This document shows positions 53,540 through 63,998 of a stretch of DNA of 64,000 bases, in pieces (within the stretch, counting starts at the first letter, position 1; each line of letters starts with the position of its first letter). The notes beneath the pieces were generated by a model. That model did not search any database, had not been told where the DNA came from, and was given only the letters and a program-made list of their open reading frames with translations. This stretch comes from Halomicrobium urmianum (GTDB taxonomy: Archaea > Halobacteriota > Halobacteria > Halobacteriales > Haloarculaceae), in contig NZ_CP084090.1 of assembly GCF_020217425.1 (NCBI RefSeq), positions 2,852,001 through 2,916,000 of the forward strand. The letters run 5' to 3'. Both the position numbers and the translations under genes were made by a program.

Positions 53540-53929
53540 TCAGAGGTCGGCGTCGTACTTCAGGTAGTTGCCGACCCAGCCGCCCAGCGCGCCGAGCGCA
53601 GCGGTCGTCAGGGTCGCGATTACCAGTGCGAAAGCGACGAACACGACCCCGAACGCACCGACGGCCAGGAAGGCGCTCGGATCCACGACGAAGCCGAACC
53701 CGATCACTCCCAGCGCGGTCAGTACGAGTGCGCCGAAGAGGGTTCCCGGGATCAGCGACAGCAGTCCCGCGAGCGCCCCGACGCGGACCCCGTCCGAGCG
53801 TGCCCCGCCGTCGAGGTAGCCGGCGACGGCGCCACCGATCAGCGGACCGATCGGTCCGACGACCGCCCCGGCGATGGCTGCCGCTAGCGCGCCGACGACG
53901 GCGTTCGCGAGCGTGTCTCCTTCGGCCAT
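53540..53929 (-). CDS. Small membrane protein, DUF5518-like
   Basis: 129 aa, three to four helices rich in Gly and Ala (AVVGALAAAIAGAVVGPIGPLIGGAVAGYLDGG, VGALAGLLSLIPGTLFGALVLTALGVIG, LVIATLTTAALGALGGWVGNYL). The GPLIGGAVAGYLDGG...VGALAGLLSLIPG order is that of DUF5518. Paralogue-like to the downstream gene. The function is unknown. Confidence 0.8.
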   Translation of the reverse strand: MAEGDTLANAVVGALAAAIAGAVVGPIGPLIGGAVAGYLDGGARSDGVRVGALAGLLSLIPGTLFGALVLTALGVIGFGFVVDPSAFLAVGAFGVVFVAFALVIATLTTAALGALGGWVGNYLKYDADL

Positions 53930-54013
53930 GCGCGCCGCTTCTCGGTCGGCGAGGATAAACCTACCCGAGAACGGCCGTGTCGAGAATCGGATCCGAAACG
54001 AAAGGCGTCCGGT

Positions 54014-54796
54014 TCAGATGTCGCTCTCGAAGTCCTCGAGCGCGTAGACGGTGTCGGCGCCGCGGCGGTCGAGGGTCTCGTTGGCGAGCAGCCAGTAGAC
54101 GACCGAGAGGGCCTTGCGACCCTTGTTGTTCGTGGGCACCACGAGGTCCACGTTGGACGTGGTGTTGTTGGAGTCGCACATCGCGATGACCGGGATGCCG
54201 ACGGTGATGGCCTCCTTGACGGCCTGGGCGTCGCCGATGGGGTCGGTCACCACGACGACGTCGGGCTCGATGTACCCGTCGTAGTCGGGGTTGGTCAGCG
54301 TGCCGGGGATGAAGCGGCCGGTGCGGGCGCGGGCGCCCACGGCGTCGGCGAACTTCTCGGCCGGGAACCGACCGTACTGGCGCGAGGAGGCGACCAGGAT
54401 CTGCTCGGGGTTGTAGTTCTCCAGGAAGTCCGCGGCCGTGCGGATCCGCTGGTCGGTCATCGACACGTCCAGCACGTACAGACCGTCGGTCCGGACGCGG
54501 TGGATGAACCGCTCCATGTCCTTGGTCTTCTGCTGGGTGCCGATGTGGACCCCGGCGCCGAGGTACTCCTCGACGGGGATGAGGAGGTCGGCCTCGTCGT
54601 CGGGCATGACGTCCTCGTCCAGCTGCGGTGTCTCGTCCTCGGCCTCGGCCTCCTCGGCCTCGGCGTCGGCGGGCGCTTCCTCAGTGTCGGTAGCCTCGTC
54701 GGCGCCCGTCTCGGCGTCGACGTCCTCGGCCGCCTCGGCCTCGGTGTCGACGTCGGACTCGGACGCGTCGAGACCTTCGTTCTCGTTGCCGCTCAT
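54014..54796 (-). CDS. rps2: Ribosomal protein uS2
   Basis: 260 aa small-subunit protein. The first ~65 residues are an acidic, disordered extension, common in haloarchaeal S2. The body starts [41 protein letters not shown], with later [25 protein letters not shown] and [29 protein letters not shown]. It overlaps the eno stop by 4 bp. Confidence 0.97.
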   Translation of the reverse strand: MSGNENEGLDASESDVDTEAEAAEDVDAETGADEATDTEEAPADAEAEEAEAEDETPQLDEDVMPDDEADLLIPVEEYLGAGVHIGTQQKTKDMERFIHRVRTDGLYVLDVSMTDQRIRTAADFLENYNPEQILVASSRQYGRFPAEKFADAVGARARTGRFIPGTLTNPDYDGYIEPDVVVVTDPIGDAQAVKEAITVGIPVIAMCDSNNTTSNVDLVVPTNNKGRKALSVVYWLLANETLDRRGADTVYALEDFESDI

Positions 54797-55998
54797 ACTG
54801 CGTTGTCCTCGATTCGGATGAGTTCGTTCAGCTTGGCTGTGCGTTCGCCGCCGACCGCGCCCGTCTTGATGAACGGGGCGTCGGTCGCGACGGCGAGGTG
54901 GGCGATGGTGGCGTCCTCCGTCTCGCCGCTGCGGTGGGAGACGACCGACGCGTAGCCGTTGTCGCGCGCCAGTTCGATGGCGTCGACGGCGTCGGTCAGA
55001 GTCCCGATCTGGTTCGGCTTGATCAGGATGGAGTTGGCCGCGCCCGCGTTGATGCCGGCCTGCAAGCGCTCGACGTTCGTCACGAAGAGGTCGTCGCCGC
55101 AGATCAGCGTCTGGTCGCCGACCTCGTCGGTGAGGTCGGCGAAGGCCTCGTAGTCGTCCTCGTCGAGGGGGTCCTCGACGTAGACGAGGTCGTACTCCGC
55201 GACCTTCTCGGCGATGTAGTCGATCTGCTCCTCGGCGGAGCGGACCCGCTCGCCGTAGACGTAGCCGTCCTCGTCCTCGTCGTAGAGCTCGGCGCCGGCC
55301 ACGTCGAGGCCGAACTGGATGGCGAAGCCGAACTCGTCGGCGACGCGCTCGACGGCCTCGTCCATGATCTCGAAGGCCTCGTCGTCGTCGATCGACGGGG
55401 CCCAGGCGCCCTCGTCGCCCTTGCCGGAGGGGAGGTCACGGTCCTGCAGGATGTCGTGGACCTCCTGGTGGACGGCGGCGTTGGCGAAGACGGCCTCCTC
55501 GACGCTGGGCGCGCCGACGGGGGCCGCGAGGAACTCCTGTATGTGCGTGGCGTCCGCGGCGTGCTCGCCGCCGCCGATGATGTTCCCCAGCGGCGTCGGG
55601 AACTCGTTGCCCCGGAAGGTGCCGCCGAGGTGCTGGTACAGCGGCGCGCCGAGCACGTCGGCACCGGCCTTCGCGGCGGCCATGGAGACGGCGACCGCGC
55701 TGTTGGCGCCGATGCCCGAGAAGTCGTCCGTGCCGTCGGCGGCGTGCAGCGCCTGGTCGACGTCGCGCTGGTTGCCGGCGTGGACCTCGCCGACGAGCCG
55801 CGGGATCGCGTCCTCGCGGGCGTTGGCGATGGCTTCCCCTGCGGGCAGTTCGATCGCCTCGTACTCGCCGGTGCTGGCCCCGCTGGGCGCCTTGCCGCGG
55901 CCGAACCCGCCCGATTCTGTCAGGACGTCGGCCTCGACGGTGGCGTTGCCGCGGGAGTCGAGCACTCTGCGCAGCCGGACGTCTGTGATGAGCGTCAC
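54793..55998 (-). CDS. eno: Enolase
   Basis: 401 aa, 2-phosphoglycerate to PEP. The start is GTG (55996-55998), overlapping the rpoK stop. Motifs: [29 protein letters not shown], the catalytic region [29 protein letters not shown] and [18 protein letters not shown]. Standard place between rpoK and rps2 in the archaeal cluster. Confidence 0.97.
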   Translation of the reverse strand: MTLITDVRLRRVLDSRGNATVEADVLTESGGFGRGKAPSGASTGEYEAIELPAGEAIANAREDAIPRLVGEVHAGNQRDVDQALHAADGTDDFSGIGANSAVAVSMAAAKAGADVLGAPLYQHLGGTFRGNEFPTPLGNIIGGGEHAADATHIQEFLAAPVGAPSVEEAVFANAAVHQEVHDILQDRDLPSGKGDEGAWAPSIDDDEAFEIMDEAVERVADEFGFAIQFGLDVAGAELYDEDEDGYVYGERVRSAEEQIDYIAEKVAEYDLVYVEDPLDEDDYEAFADLTDEVGDQTLICGDDLFVTNVERLQAGINAGAANSILIKPNQIGTLTDAVDAIELARDNGYASVVSHRSGETEDATIAHLAVATDAPFIKTGAVGGERTAKLNELIRIEDNAV

Positions 55999-56171
55999 TG
56001 GTGGTCACCTCGGCGGACGGTGAAGGGGAGAACCCCGGAGTCGTACTCCTCGGCCGCGATGAGGATGGGCTGGGTCTGCTCCGTGTCGATCAGCACCGGT
56101 GCGCCGTGGGCCACCTGCAGCGCTCGCGCCCCCAGGATCCGCGCCTTCTCGTAGCGGTTCTCCTGCGCCAT
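55995..56171 (-). CDS. rpoK: RNA polymerase subunit K (omega/Rpb6 homologue)
   Basis: 58 aa, [19 protein letters not shown] then [20 protein letters not shown] and ending FTVRRGDHQ. RpoK stabilises the polymerase at the beta'-subunit. Its start overlaps the rpoN stop (an in-frame ATG at 56174 is one codon earlier) and its stop overlaps the eno GTG, so translation is tightly coupled across three genes. Confidence 0.95.
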   Translation of the reverse strand: MAQENRYEKARILGARALQVAHGAPVLIDTEQTQPILIAAEEYDSGVLPFTVRRGDHQ

Positions 56172-56371
56172 CATTGATAGGGTGCCACGATGTCGACGAG
56201 GTCCTTGTGCGAGACGAGCATCCGGCGACAGCAGTGCCGCTCGACGCCCAGCTCGTCGAGGACCTTCTCCGGGTCCTCGGGATCGTCGGTCTCGCGCGTG
56301 CGAGCCTTGAACTCCTCCCAGTGCTCACCGACCACGTTGCCGCAGGTGAAACACCGGACCGGTACCATCAT
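56171..56371 (-). CDS. rpoN: RNA polymerase subunit N (Rpb10 homologue)
   Basis: 66 aa, start [21 protein letters not shown] with the zinc motif CFTCG and the partner pair HCCRRMLV. An essential assembly subunit of archaeal RNA polymerase. It overlaps rpoK. Confidence 0.97.
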   Translation of the reverse strand: MMVPVRCFTCGNVVGEHWEEFKARTRETDDPEDPEKVLDELGVERHCCRRMLVSHKDLVDIVAPYQ

Positions 56372-56377
56372 GCTAGA

Positions 56378-56776
56378 TCACCTGTAGGACTTCTGGTAGC
56401 GGGCCCGAGCGCCGGGGCCGCCCCACTTCTTGGACTCGGACTGGCGGACGTCGTTGACCAGCAGCGAGCGGTCGAACTCCATGTACGCGTCGCGGAGTTC
56501 GGCGTCGTTGGTGTGGTCGACCAGGCCGCGGGCGATGGCGGTGCGGGCCGCGTCGGCCTGGCCCATGACGCCGCCGCCCTCGACGGTGACCTCGACGTCG
56601 ACCTGCTCGCGCAGCTCGTCGTCGGCGATGCGGAACGGCTCCAGCATCTTGAGCTGCGCCAGCTCCGGATCGACCAGCTCGACGGGCTGGGAGTCGACGC
56701 GCACGCGGCCCTCGCCGTCGCGGATCGTCGCGCGGGCGATGGCCGTCTTCTTCTTGCCTGAGGTGTTCGTTACCAT
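56378..56776 (-). CDS. rps9: Ribosomal protein uS9
   Basis: 132 aa. [27 protein letters not shown] at the N terminus and [17 protein letters not shown] at the C terminus, whose basic tail reaches the P-site tRNA. It overlaps rpl13 by 7 bp. Confidence 0.97.
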   Translation of the reverse strand: MVTNTSGKKKTAIARATIRDGEGRVRVDSQPVELVDPELAQLKMLEPFRIADDELREQVDVEVTVEGGGVMGQADAARTAIARGLVDHTNDAELRDAYMEFDRSLLVNDVRQSESKKWGGPGARARYQKSYR

Positions 56777-57207
56777 GTGACGTTCGCTCCGATTGATTCG
56801 CTGACGTCTCCGAGGGAGACGAACTTGATGTTCGACAGGCGGTCCAGCGACGTGTCCTCGAGCACCTCGCCCTCCTCGTTGAGCGGATTGCCGACGTAGA
56901 CGCGGACGTTCGAGAGCGCCTCGCGCCCGCGGGGCTTCTTGTGCGGGAGCATGCCGCGGACGGACCGCTTCATGATGCCGTCGGGTCGCCGCGGGTAGTT
57001 CGGCCCCTGATCGGAGCCGACGTCCCGCCGCTTCTGGAACTTCTCGACGATCTGGTTCTCCCGACCGGTGATGACCGCGCGCTCGGCGTTGATCACGGCC
57101 ACGCGCTCGCCGTCGAGCGCGCGCTCCGCGACCTGCGATGCGACGCGGCCGAGGATGCAGTCGCGGGCGTCGACGACGACGTCCGCCTCGAACTCTGCTG
57201 CGTTCAT
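56770..57207 (-). CDS. rpl13: Ribosomal protein uL13
   Basis: 145 aa. [38 protein letters not shown], then [34 protein letters not shown]. Overlaps rpl18e by 4 bp (ATGA). Confidence 0.97.
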   Translation of the reverse strand: MNAAEFEADVVVDARDCILGRVASQVAERALDGERVAVINAERAVITGRENQIVEKFQKRRDVGSDQGPNYPRRPDGIMKRSVRGMLPHKKPRGREALSNVRVYVGNPLNEEGEVLEDTSLDRLSNIKFVSLGDVSESIGANVTW

Positions 57208-57554
57208 CGGATCACCCGTACGTCGGACCCTTCGGGGTTGTTGTCGATTACCTGTTCGAGCGATACGGCGTCTCCGACCTGGTCGATCTTCTTCTCGGCG
57301 GTGCCGGAGAAGTCGACGGCTGCGACGGTGACGTCCTTCTGCAGGACGCCGGAACCGAGCACCTTGCCCGGCACGACGACGGTTTCATCCTCCCGGGCGT
57401 ACCGTTCGATCTGGCCCAGGTTGACTTCCGCGTGCGTGCGCCGGGGCTTTTCGAGCCGCTCGGCGATGTCGCCCCAGACGTCGCCACCCGAGTTGCGGGC
57501 GGCGGACTTCAGGTCGGCGATGAGACTACTGAGTCTCGGATTTGTCTTGCTCAT
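57204..57554 (-). CDS. rpl18e: Ribosomal protein eL18 (L18e)
   Basis: 116 aa. [51 protein letters not shown], then [32 protein letters not shown]. It follows tRNA-Leu by 21 nt on the same strand, so tRNA and mRNA probably come from one transcript. Confidence 0.97.
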   Translation of the reverse strand: MSKTNPRLSSLIADLKSAARNSGGDVWGDIAERLEKPRRTHAEVNLGQIERYAREDETVVVPGKVLGSGVLQKDVTVAAVDFSGTAEKKIDQVGDAVSLEQVIDNNPEGSDVRVIR

Positions 57555-57575
57555 AACCTACCTCCTGTGAGAAAA

Positions 57576-57660
57576 TGCAGGGAGCAGGATTTGAACCTGC
57601 GGACCCCTACGGGACAGCGCCCTGAACGCTGCGCCGTTGGCCTGACTTGGCTATCCCTGC
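57576..57660 (-). tRNA. tRNA-Leu (anticodon CAG)
   Basis: 85 nt class II cloverleaf. The acceptor GCAGGGA pairs with TCCCTGC, the anticodon stem/loop is CAGCG-TTCAGGG-CGCTG (CAG), there is a long variable arm, and the T-arm is GCAGGTTCAAATCCTGC. The discriminator is A; CCA is not encoded. It sits between rpoD and rpl18e, and has no inverted element behind it. Confidence 0.96.
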
Positions 57661-57764
57661 TCGCATTATGTCGTATTTGTTGGCCCCTAAAACCGCTTTC
57701 GATCCTCGCGCTGTCAGGGACGAGGGTTGCGGTCATCGGAGTCGCGGTTGGGGCTGGGGTCATC

Positions 57765-58556
57765 TTACAGTTGGACTGCGTCGCGCAGTTCGTCCGCGCG
57801 GTCGCGAATCGTCTCGACCGCGCGGAGGGTCAGTTCTTCGACGGTGAAGGAGCCGTCCGTCTCGACGTGGAACACGAACGCGTTCTCGACGTCGGTGACT
57901 GCCAGCTCCTTCTCGGGGTAGCGGTTCGTGAGGTCGTTGTCGAACTCGTCAGTCAACACGAGGTCGCCGTTCTCGGCGTCCGGGTCGACCTCGGGGTCGA
58001 CGTGTTCGGCCGCCTGCTCCTCGATGACGCCCCGCAGGATCTGCGGCTCGTCGTCGCCGAATTCGCCCGCGTCCCCGACGACCTCCACCGTCTGGAGGTG
58101 CCGGTAGCCGACGGCCACGCCGCCCTGGTGTTTGGCGTGTTCGCGGCCGCGGTCGAGGACGGCGTCGGCCTCGACCTCGAGGCGCTGGCCGTCCTTCAGG
58201 TCGATGATCGGGACGTTGTCGTCGGCCGGCTCGACGAGCGGGTCGTTGCTGACGATGTCGCCCGAGTAGGCGGTCTCGGGACCTTCGACGTCGAGCGAGA
58301 GGGTCACCTCGTCGCCGACCTCGAAGTCGTCCAGATCCGTCGTCAGCGGGACGAGTCCGAGGCGCAGGCCGATCTGCTCGTCGAACATCACGCTCGAGTT
58401 CTCGATGACGCGGACGGTGTCGACGCTGAAGGTCGGCACGTCCGCGATCATCGCCCGGCGGATGCCGTTGGCGAACGCGGGGGTGATCCCGCGAACGAGG
58501 AACCGGGCGGCCCGGTCCGAGCGTTCGACGAACTCAACCTCGTAGTCACCTGGCAT
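57765..58556 (-). CDS. rpoD: RNA polymerase subunit D (alpha/Rpb3 homologue)
   Basis: 263 aa assembly-platform subunit. [53 protein letters not shown] is the conserved alpha-type motif. The middle domain, which holds Fe-S cysteines in some archaea, contains no cysteine here, so no cluster is expected. The C terminus completes the dimerisation domain with subunit L. Confidence 0.96.
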   Translation of the reverse strand: MPGDYEVEFVERSDRAARFLVRGITPAFANGIRRAMIADVPTFSVDTVRVIENSSVMFDEQIGLRLGLVPLTTDLDDFEVGDEVTLSLDVEGPETAYSGDIVSNDPLVEPADDNVPIIDLKDGQRLEVEADAVLDRGREHAKHQGGVAVGYRHLQTVEVVGDAGEFGDDEPQILRGVIEEQAAEHVDPEVDPDAENGDLVLTDEFDNDLTNRYPEKELAVTDVENAFVFHVETDGSFTVEELTLRAVETIRDRADELRDAVQL

Positions 58557-58559
58557 GGG

Positions 58560-58949
58560 TTAGAAGCCCGCGTTCTTGGGGCCGCGAGTGCCGTCGTGGG
58601 GGATCGGCGTGACGTCCTCGATGCGGCCGATCTCGAGGCCGGCGCGAGCCAGCGCGCGGATCGTCGCCTGCGCGCCCGGCCCGGGGGACTTCTGCTGGTT
58701 CCCGCCGGGGCCGCGGACGCGGACGTGGACGCCCTCGACGCCTGCCTCCTGGGCCTTCTCGGCGACGACCTCGGCCATCTGCATCGCGGCGTACGGCGAG
58801 GCCTCGTCGCGGTTCTGCTTGACGACCGTCCCGCCGGAGCTCTTCGCGAGCGTCTCCGCGCCGGTCTGGTCGGTGATCGTGATGATCGTGTTGTTGAACG
58901 ATGCGTGCACGTGGGCGATGCCCCACACTCCGTCCTCTGATTCGCTCAT
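58560..58949 (-). CDS. rps11: Ribosomal protein uS11
   Basis: 129 aa. [75 protein letters not shown]. Starts within the rps4 stop (ATGA). Confidence 0.97.
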   Translation of the reverse strand: MSESEDGVWGIAHVHASFNNTIITITDQTGAETLAKSSGGTVVKQNRDEASPYAAMQMAEVVAEKAQEAGVEGVHVRVRGPGGNQQKSPGPGAQATIRALARAGLEIGRIEDVTPIPHDGTRGPKNAGF

Positions 58950-59467
58950 TCTTGTGCCTCCGCGCGTTCGGGATGGAGTTCGTCAGCGATCGGACTGTTC
59001 GGATCGAAGCCGACGGCGTCCTCCTCGGCCACTTCGACCTTCCGCGAGGGGACGGAGACCCGCGCGTCGTCCACGACGATGTGGCCGTGGTTGACGAACT
59101 GGCGGGCCTGCTCGGGCGTGTTCGCGTAGCCCTTGCGGTAGACGACCGTCTGGAGACGGCGCTCCAGGACGTCGGTCACGTCCAGGGACAGCACGTCGTC
59201 CAGCGAGTCGTTCTCGTTGAGGATGCCATAGCGCTTGAGCCGAGCGAGGAACTCCTCGGCCTCGTCGGCGGCGCCCTCGCCCTCGGCGCGGCCGAGGAGC
59301 TGTCGGGCCTCGCGGCGGTAGCCACGAAGCTCGGACTGAGCGCGCCAGAGCTCCTGCTTGTTCTTGAGCCCGTAGCGGCCGATGAGGTTGGACTCGTCGG
59401 CGATGCGCTCACCCTGGTAGGGGTGGTTCGGCGTCTCGAAGAACTTCGTGTTGGATCCAAGCGCCAT
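58946..59467 (-). CDS. rps4: Ribosomal protein uS4
   Basis: 173 aa. [51 protein letters not shown], followed by the S4 RNA-binding domain ([39 protein letters not shown]). It overlaps rps13 by one base (59467). Acidic C-terminal tail. Confidence 0.97.
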   Translation of the reverse strand: MALGSNTKFFETPNHPYQGERIADESNLIGRYGLKNKQELWRAQSELRGYRREARQLLGRAEGEGAADEAEEFLARLKRYGILNENDSLDDVLSLDVTDVLERRLQTVVYRKGYANTPEQARQFVNHGHIVVDDARVSVPSRKVEVAEEDAVGFDPNSPIADELHPERAEAQE

Positions 59468-60000
59468 TATTCTTCACCACCTTCCTCGCCGGCGGCCTCC
59501 TCGGCCTGCTCCTCCTTGATGGCCTCGACGTTGACACCGATGGTGCCCTCCGTCCGGCCGGTGGACTTCGTGCGCTGGCCGCGGACCTTCTGCCCGCGCT
59601 TGTGGCGCACGCCCTTGTAGGAGTCGATCATCTTCATGCGGTTGATGTCCTGACGACGGGTCAGTTCGAGATCGTTGCCGATCTCGTGGGTCGTCTCACC
59701 GCTGAAGAAGTCGTTCTGGTGGTTGGCGAGCCAGTCCGGGACCTCGTCGGCGAAGCCCTCGACGACACCGACGACCTCGTCGATCTCGTCGTCCTCAAGG
59801 CGACCGAAGGTCGCGCGGCGGTCGACGCCGGCCTTGTCGGAGATGATCCGGGCGGCCCGCTGGCCGATCCCGTTCAGTTCCATCAGGGCTCGCTCGACGG
59901 ACTTCGTCCCGTCGAGGTCGGTCTGTCCGATGCGGACGAAATACCGGAGGTCCTCGTCGTCCTCCGGCGCGTCCGCGTTCTCGGGTTCTTCTGCACTCAT
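59467..60000 (-). CDS. rps13: Ribosomal protein uS13
   Basis: 177 aa. Acidic lead, then [40 protein letters not shown] (helix-two-turn-helix), [34 protein letters not shown], and an acidic tail. First protein gene of the cluster, 23 nt after tRNA-Ser. Confidence 0.97.
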   Translation of the reverse strand: MSAEEPENADAPEDDEDLRYFVRIGQTDLDGTKSVERALMELNGIGQRAARIISDKAGVDRRATFGRLEDDEIDEVVGVVEGFADEVPDWLANHQNDFFSGETTHEIGNDLELTRRQDINRMKMIDSYKGVRHKRGQKVRGQRTKSTGRTEGTIGVNVEAIKEEQAEEAAGEEGGEE

Positions 60001-60023
60001 GTGTAGTTGATCGGTGTGGTGAG

Positions 60024-60107
60024 CGTCGTGGCGGGGATTCGAACCCCGGAGGCTTGCGCCACAGAGTTAGCAACCCTGCGCCTTGGGCCAGGCTTGGCTA
60101 CCACGAC
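60024..60107 (-). tRNA. tRNA-Ser (anticodon GCU)
   Basis: 84 nt class II tRNA. The acceptor GTCGTGG pairs with CCACGAC, the anticodon stem/loop is CAGGG-TTGCTAA-CTCTG (GCT), there is a long variable arm, the T-arm is CGGGGTTCGAATCCCCG and the discriminator is G. It leads the ribosomal/RNA polymerase unit. Confidence 0.95.
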
Positions 60108-60289
60108 ACGCTGTCAGACACTCGCGCCCTCGCAAGCCCACGAGGACTCGGGGCACCGCGCCCCTGCACGAGTCTACTCAATACTCCTGTAGCAGTGTAT
60201 TTAAACGCAACGAAACTGCCCCCGTACGGCAGCAGGTCTCAGGGACCGGCCGGGAAACCGTCTTCCCCGTCGCGGCCTACTGTTCCGGT

Positions 60290-60571
60290 ATGTCCGAGAC
60301 AGTCGACCCGCACGACAGGCCGACGCTGCGCCGGCACCTCGATCGGTTCGGCCGCGACGTGGTCGAGCGCGAGGACGGGACGCTCGTCGCCCGATTCCGG
60401 GGATCGACCGAGTTCGCCGTCGATCCGACGGGGCGCGTCGAGGCCGGGATGCCCCTTCACCAGTTCGACGGGGCCGCAGATGGTCTGGTGTTCGACCACG
60501 AGGCCGGCACCGTCACCGTCGTCGCCGGCGAGGGCACCGAGCCTTTAGAGTACACCTTTCGGGCGCCCTGA
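60290..60571 (+). CDS. Small conserved haloarchaeal protein
   Basis: 93 aa, soluble: MSETVDPHDRPTLRRHLDRFGRDVVEREDGTLVARFRGSTEFAVDPTGRVEAGMPLHQFDG, ending EPLEYTFRAP. Likely beta-rich. No family that I can name. The start ATG 60290 was chosen because the longer frame upstream runs back into the tRNA. Confidence 0.65.
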   Translation: MSETVDPHDRPTLRRHLDRFGRDVVEREDGTLVARFRGSTEFAVDPTGRVEAGMPLHQFDGAADGLVFDHEAGTVTVVAGEGTEPLEYTFRAP

Positions 60572-60691
60572 CGGCTTCGGTCCCGACGCGGGAACGGTCA
60601 AGGCGTTCCCGGGGCCGACGATGCCCCCGGGGGTCGGAACGGATACTTCTTTGTGCAGTGGATACGGCACGAGGGACGAGGAGACTGGGAG

Positions 60692-61759
60692 ATGTCAGAC
60701 ACGTCAGGACGGAAAGACGACCACATTCGAATCGTGAACGAGGAGGACGTCGAGGTCAGCGGGACGGGGTTCGCCGACGTCTCGCTGATCCACGAGGCGC
60801 TCCCGGAGATCGATCGCGAGGCCGTCGACGCGAGCGTCGACTTCCTCGGCGCGGAGCTCGACGCCCCGATCGTCATCGAGAGCATGACCGGCGGCCACCC
60901 GAACACGACGGAGCTCAACCGCGCGCTCGCGGCGGCGGCCCAGGAGACGGGCGTCGCTATGGGCGTCGGGAGCCAGCGCGCCGGCCTGGAGGACGACGGC
61001 GCTCTGGAGTCGTACGCCGTCGTTCGGGAGGCCGCGCCCGACGCCTTCCTCTACGGGAACATCGGCGCCGCCCAGCTGTCGGAGTACGGCGTCGCGGGCG
61101 TCGAGCGCGCGGTGGAGATGATCGACGCCGACGCGATGGCGATCCACCTGAACTTCCTGCAGGAGGCCGTCCAGCCCGAGGGAGACGTGGACGCCCGCGA
61201 GTGCCTCGAATGGATCGAACGGGTGGCCGACGACCTGAGCGTGCCGGTCGTCGTCAAGGAGACCGGCAACGGGTTCTCCCGGTCGACCGCCGAGCGTCTC
61301 GCGGCTGCCGGGGTCGACGCCGTCGACGTCGCCGGGAAGGGCGGGACGACGTGGTCCGGCGTGGAGGCCTACCGCGCTCGTGCGGTCGACGCGCGCCGGG
61401 AGGAACGGCTCGGAGAGCTGTTTCGCGAGTGGGGCATCCCGACCGCCGTCAGCACAGCGGCCGCGAGCCAGGTCCACGACTGCGTGGTCGCCAGCGGCGG
61501 CGTCCGTTCGGGACTGGACGTCGCGAAGGCCATCGCGCTGGGCGCCCGGGCCGCCGGCCTCGCCAAGCCGTTCCTGAAGCCGGCCGGACGGGGCCCCGAC
61601 GCGGTCGTCCGCGTGATAGAGGACCTGATAGCCGAACTGGAGACCGCGATGTTCGTCACCGGTTCCGCGGACGTCGATGTACTGCGAACGGCCGACGTCG
61701 CTGTAACCGGGCGAACTCGGGAGTACATGGACCAGCGCGGCGTCGCGCCGGGTGAGTGA
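60692..61759 (+). CDS. fni: Type 2 isopentenyl-diphosphate delta-isomerase
   Basis: 355 aa FMN-dependent enzyme interconverting IPP and [23 protein letters not shown] at the N terminus, [49 protein letters not shown], and the flavin site [19 protein letters not shown]. The start is ATG 60692 ([10 protein letters not shown]). It completes the mvk-ipk-idi-idsA isoprenoid set of this window. Confidence 0.96.
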   Translation: MSDTSGRKDDHIRIVNEEDVEVSGTGFADVSLIHEALPEIDREAVDASVDFLGAELDAPIVIESMTGGHPNTTELNRALAAAAQETGVAMGVGSQRAGLEDDGALESYAVVREAAPDAFLYGNIGAAQLSEYGVAGVERAVEMIDADAMAIHLNFLQEAVQPEGDVDARECLEWIERVADDLSVPVVVKETGNGFSRSTAERLAAAGVDAVDVAGKGGTTWSGVEAYRARAVDARREERLGELFREWGIPTAVSTAAASQVHDCVVASGGVRSGLDVAKAIALGARAAGLAKPFLKPAGRGPDAVVRVIEDLIAELETAMFVTGSADVDVLRTADVAVTGRTREYMDQRGVAPGE

Positions 61760-61839
61760 GGGCACCGTCCGAGTACGTCGTCGTTCCCGGCAGCAGCACG
61801 TCACAACCCTTATCGACAGTCCCCCGCCTACGACGTGGC

Positions 61840-62916
61840 ATGGACGAAGCCGACGTTCGCGAGCGCCTGCGAGGGGTCGAGGACCCGGATCTCGGGGACG
61901 ACATCGTCACGCTCGGGCTGATCAACGACATCGAAATCTCTGACGAGTCGATCCACATCGACCTCGCCCTGGGCGCCCCCTACTCGCCCAACGAGACGGC
62001 CATCGCCGCGCGCGTGCGAGAAGCACTGGACGACGTGGACGGGGAGATCGAACTCACCGCGAACGTCGACCGCGGCGTCGATCCCGTCGAGGACCCGCTG
62101 CCGGGCGTCAAGAACGTCATCGCAGTCGCCTCGGGCAAGGGCGGCGTCGGCAAGAGCACGCTCTCGGTCAACCTCGCAGCGGGGCTGGCCGACCGCGGCG
62201 CCAGCGTCGGCCTGTTCGACGCCGACGTGTACGGTCCGAACGTGCCGCGGATGGTCGACGCCGACGAGCAGCCGCAGGCCACCGAGGACGAGGAGCTCAT
62301 CCCGCCCGAGGCGTTCGGCGTCAAGCTGATGAGCATGGACTTCCTCGTCGGCGAGGACGATCCCGTCATCTGGCGCGGCCCGATGGTCGACAACGTGCTC
62401 ACGCAGCTGTGGAACGACGTCGTCTGGGGCAACCTCGACTACATGATCGTCGACCTGCCGCCGGGGACCGGCGACACTCAGCTGACCATGCTCCAGAACA
62501 TCCCCGTCAGCGGCGCCGTCGTCGTCACGACGCCACAGGAGGTCGCGCTCGACGACGCGCGCAAGGGCCTGCGCATGTTCGGCCGCCACGAGACGCCCGT
62601 GCTGGGCATCGTCGAGAACATGTCCACGTTCGTCTGCCCCGACTGCGGCGGCGAGCACGACATCTTCGGCAGCGGCGGCGGCCGCGACTTCTCCGAGGAG
62701 ACGGATCTCCCCTTCCTCGGCGAGATCCCGCTCGATCCGGCTATCCGCGAGGGCGGAGACGACGGCAAGCCGCTCGTGCTGGAGGAGGACAGCGAGACCG
62801 GCGACGCCTTCCGCGAGTTCGTCCGTCGGACGGCCATCAACCAGGGCATCGTCCACCGCAAGCGCCACGTCGACCGCCAGCGAGAGCGCGACGCGACGGA
62901 GGAAGTCGAGCGGTAG
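61840..62916 (+). CDS. apbC: Mrp/NBP35-family ATPase with N-terminal MIP18 domain
   Basis: 358 aa iron-sulfur cluster carrier. A MIP18/DUF59 domain is at ~1-75 (VEDPDLGDDIVTLGLINDIEI). The P-loop ATPase has deviant Walker A VASGKGGVGKST (~100-111), FDADVYGPNVPRM, DLPPGTGDTQLTM and CPDCGG near 268-273 for cluster binding. The start is ATG 61840. The symbol is by family. Confidence 0.94.
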   Translation: MDEADVRERLRGVEDPDLGDDIVTLGLINDIEISDESIHIDLALGAPYSPNETAIAARVREALDDVDGEIELTANVDRGVDPVEDPLPGVKNVIAVASGKGGVGKSTLSVNLAAGLADRGASVGLFDADVYGPNVPRMVDADEQPQATEDEELIPPEAFGVKLMSMDFLVGEDDPVIWRGPMVDNVLTQLWNDVVWGNLDYMIVDLPPGTGDTQLTMLQNIPVSGAVVVTTPQEVALDDARKGLRMFGRHETPVLGIVENMSTFVCPDCGGEHDIFGSGGGRDFSEETDLPFLGEIPLDPAIREGGDDGKPLVLEEDSETGDAFREFVRRTAINQGIVHRKRHVDRQRERDATEEVER

Positions 62917-62983
62917 CGAGCGCGGCGACACTGCCGCCAGCGCCGCCGCTATCCGGTTCGAGTCGCGAGACAGAATTAGACCG

Positions 62984-63175
62984 TCAGGCTTCGACCTGCG
63001 CGCCCTGCTTGCTCGTGACGTAGCCGGCGATCCGGTTGCGGACGCCCTTCGACTCGACGTTGGTCAGCTCGCCGACGACGTCCTTGTTGTGCTCGAAGTC
63101 GTCGCCGAAGGCGTCGGGGTATCGCTCCATCAGCAGCTTCGCGGTCTTCTTGACGTAGGCGGGCTTGATTGCCAT
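62984..63175 (-). CDS. rps17e: Ribosomal protein eS17 (S17e)
   Basis: 63 aa: [58 protein letters not shown], the full archaeal length. Single-gene unit, convergent with the Mrp gene. Confidence 0.97.
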   Translation of the reverse strand: MAIKPAYVKKTAKLLMERYPDAFGDDFEHNKDVVGELTNVESKGVRNRIAGYVTSKQGAQVEA

Positions 63176-63377
63176 GTCCGCTCTTTCCCGTGTCGCGCCC
63201 TAAAAGGATTCGACTCGCTCCGGCGCTGCGAACCCTTATCTGACGAGACGGGACCAGCCCCGGGCGTGCCCTGAGAGTCACCCCGCGGCGTCCGCGGTAG
63301 CGCGACGCAGCGCCGCGGGATCGGACCGCGTCGCCTGTAAGCCCTCTCGCAGCGGCAACCACCTTCCCAAAGCGAGG

Positions 63378-63998
63378 TCACCACTCGGCGTCGACCTGCC
63401 GGCGGACCACGTCGAACGCCGCTCGCTCTCGCTCGCCGCCGCACCGCTCGACCACGTCCTCGAAGTAGGCCAGTCGCTCCAGCAGCCTGTCGGTGTCGTA
63501 GGCGTCGACGTCCAGCCGCGAGGCCGCGACGGTCGCCTCGACGACGGCGTAAAATCCGCGGTTGATAGCGGGGACAGCCTCCCGTTCGACGCCCGACTCG
63601 CGCGGCACCAGTTCCCACTCCACCCACTGCGTGTCGCCGTCGGTGCCGCTGTCGACCTCGCTCGCGTCGACCCGGACCCACGCGTCGGCCTCCTCGAGGA
63701 CGGGGTCGTCTGTCTCACGAACCGTCATCGCGGCCTCGGCGAAGGTCACGGGGTCGCGCGTGAACTGGACGTAGCCCCCGCCCTCCTCCCGGAAGTTCCG
63801 CCAGGTTCGGGTCCGGCCCCACGTTCGGGCCGTCGCCGCGCTGCCGCCTGTCGCCGGGTCGCCGTCGCGCCCCGGGTCGCCGTCTCCCTTCGGCGCGTGG
63901 ACGCCCAGCGCCGCGACGTTCCACCGGTCGTTCGGGCCCAGCGTCGTCACGACCGTCTCGGTGACCCCGTCGAGGTCGACCGGCCACTCCGCCGTCAT
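63378..63998 (-). CDS. DUF447 family protein
   Basis: 206 aa. PVDLDGVTETVVTTLGPNDRWNVAALGVHAPKG near the N terminus, YVQFTRDPVTFAEAAMTV in the middle, and YAVVEATVAASRLDVDAYDTDRLLERLAYFEDVVERCGGERERAAFDVVRRQ near the end. The family (split-barrel, flavin-reductase-like) is archaeal; members are thought to bind FMN. The start ATG 63996-63998 is inside the window; nothing upstream is seen. Confidence 0.85.
   Translation of the reverse strand: MTAEWPVDLDGVTETVVTTLGPNDRWNVAALGVHAPKGDGDPGRDGDPATGGSAATARTWGRTRTWRNFREEGGGYVQFTRDPVTFAEAAMTVRETDDPVLEEADAWVRVDASEVDSGTDGDTQWVEWELVPRESGVEREAVPAINRGFYAVVEATVAASRLDVDAYDTDRLLERLAYFEDVVERCGGERERAAFDVVRRQVDAEW

Noticed and set aside
57204-60107. tRNA 3' inverted elements behind tRNA-Leu and tRNA-Ser(GCU)
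   Set aside because: Both are followed within 25 nt by ribosomal protein genes; no element is present.
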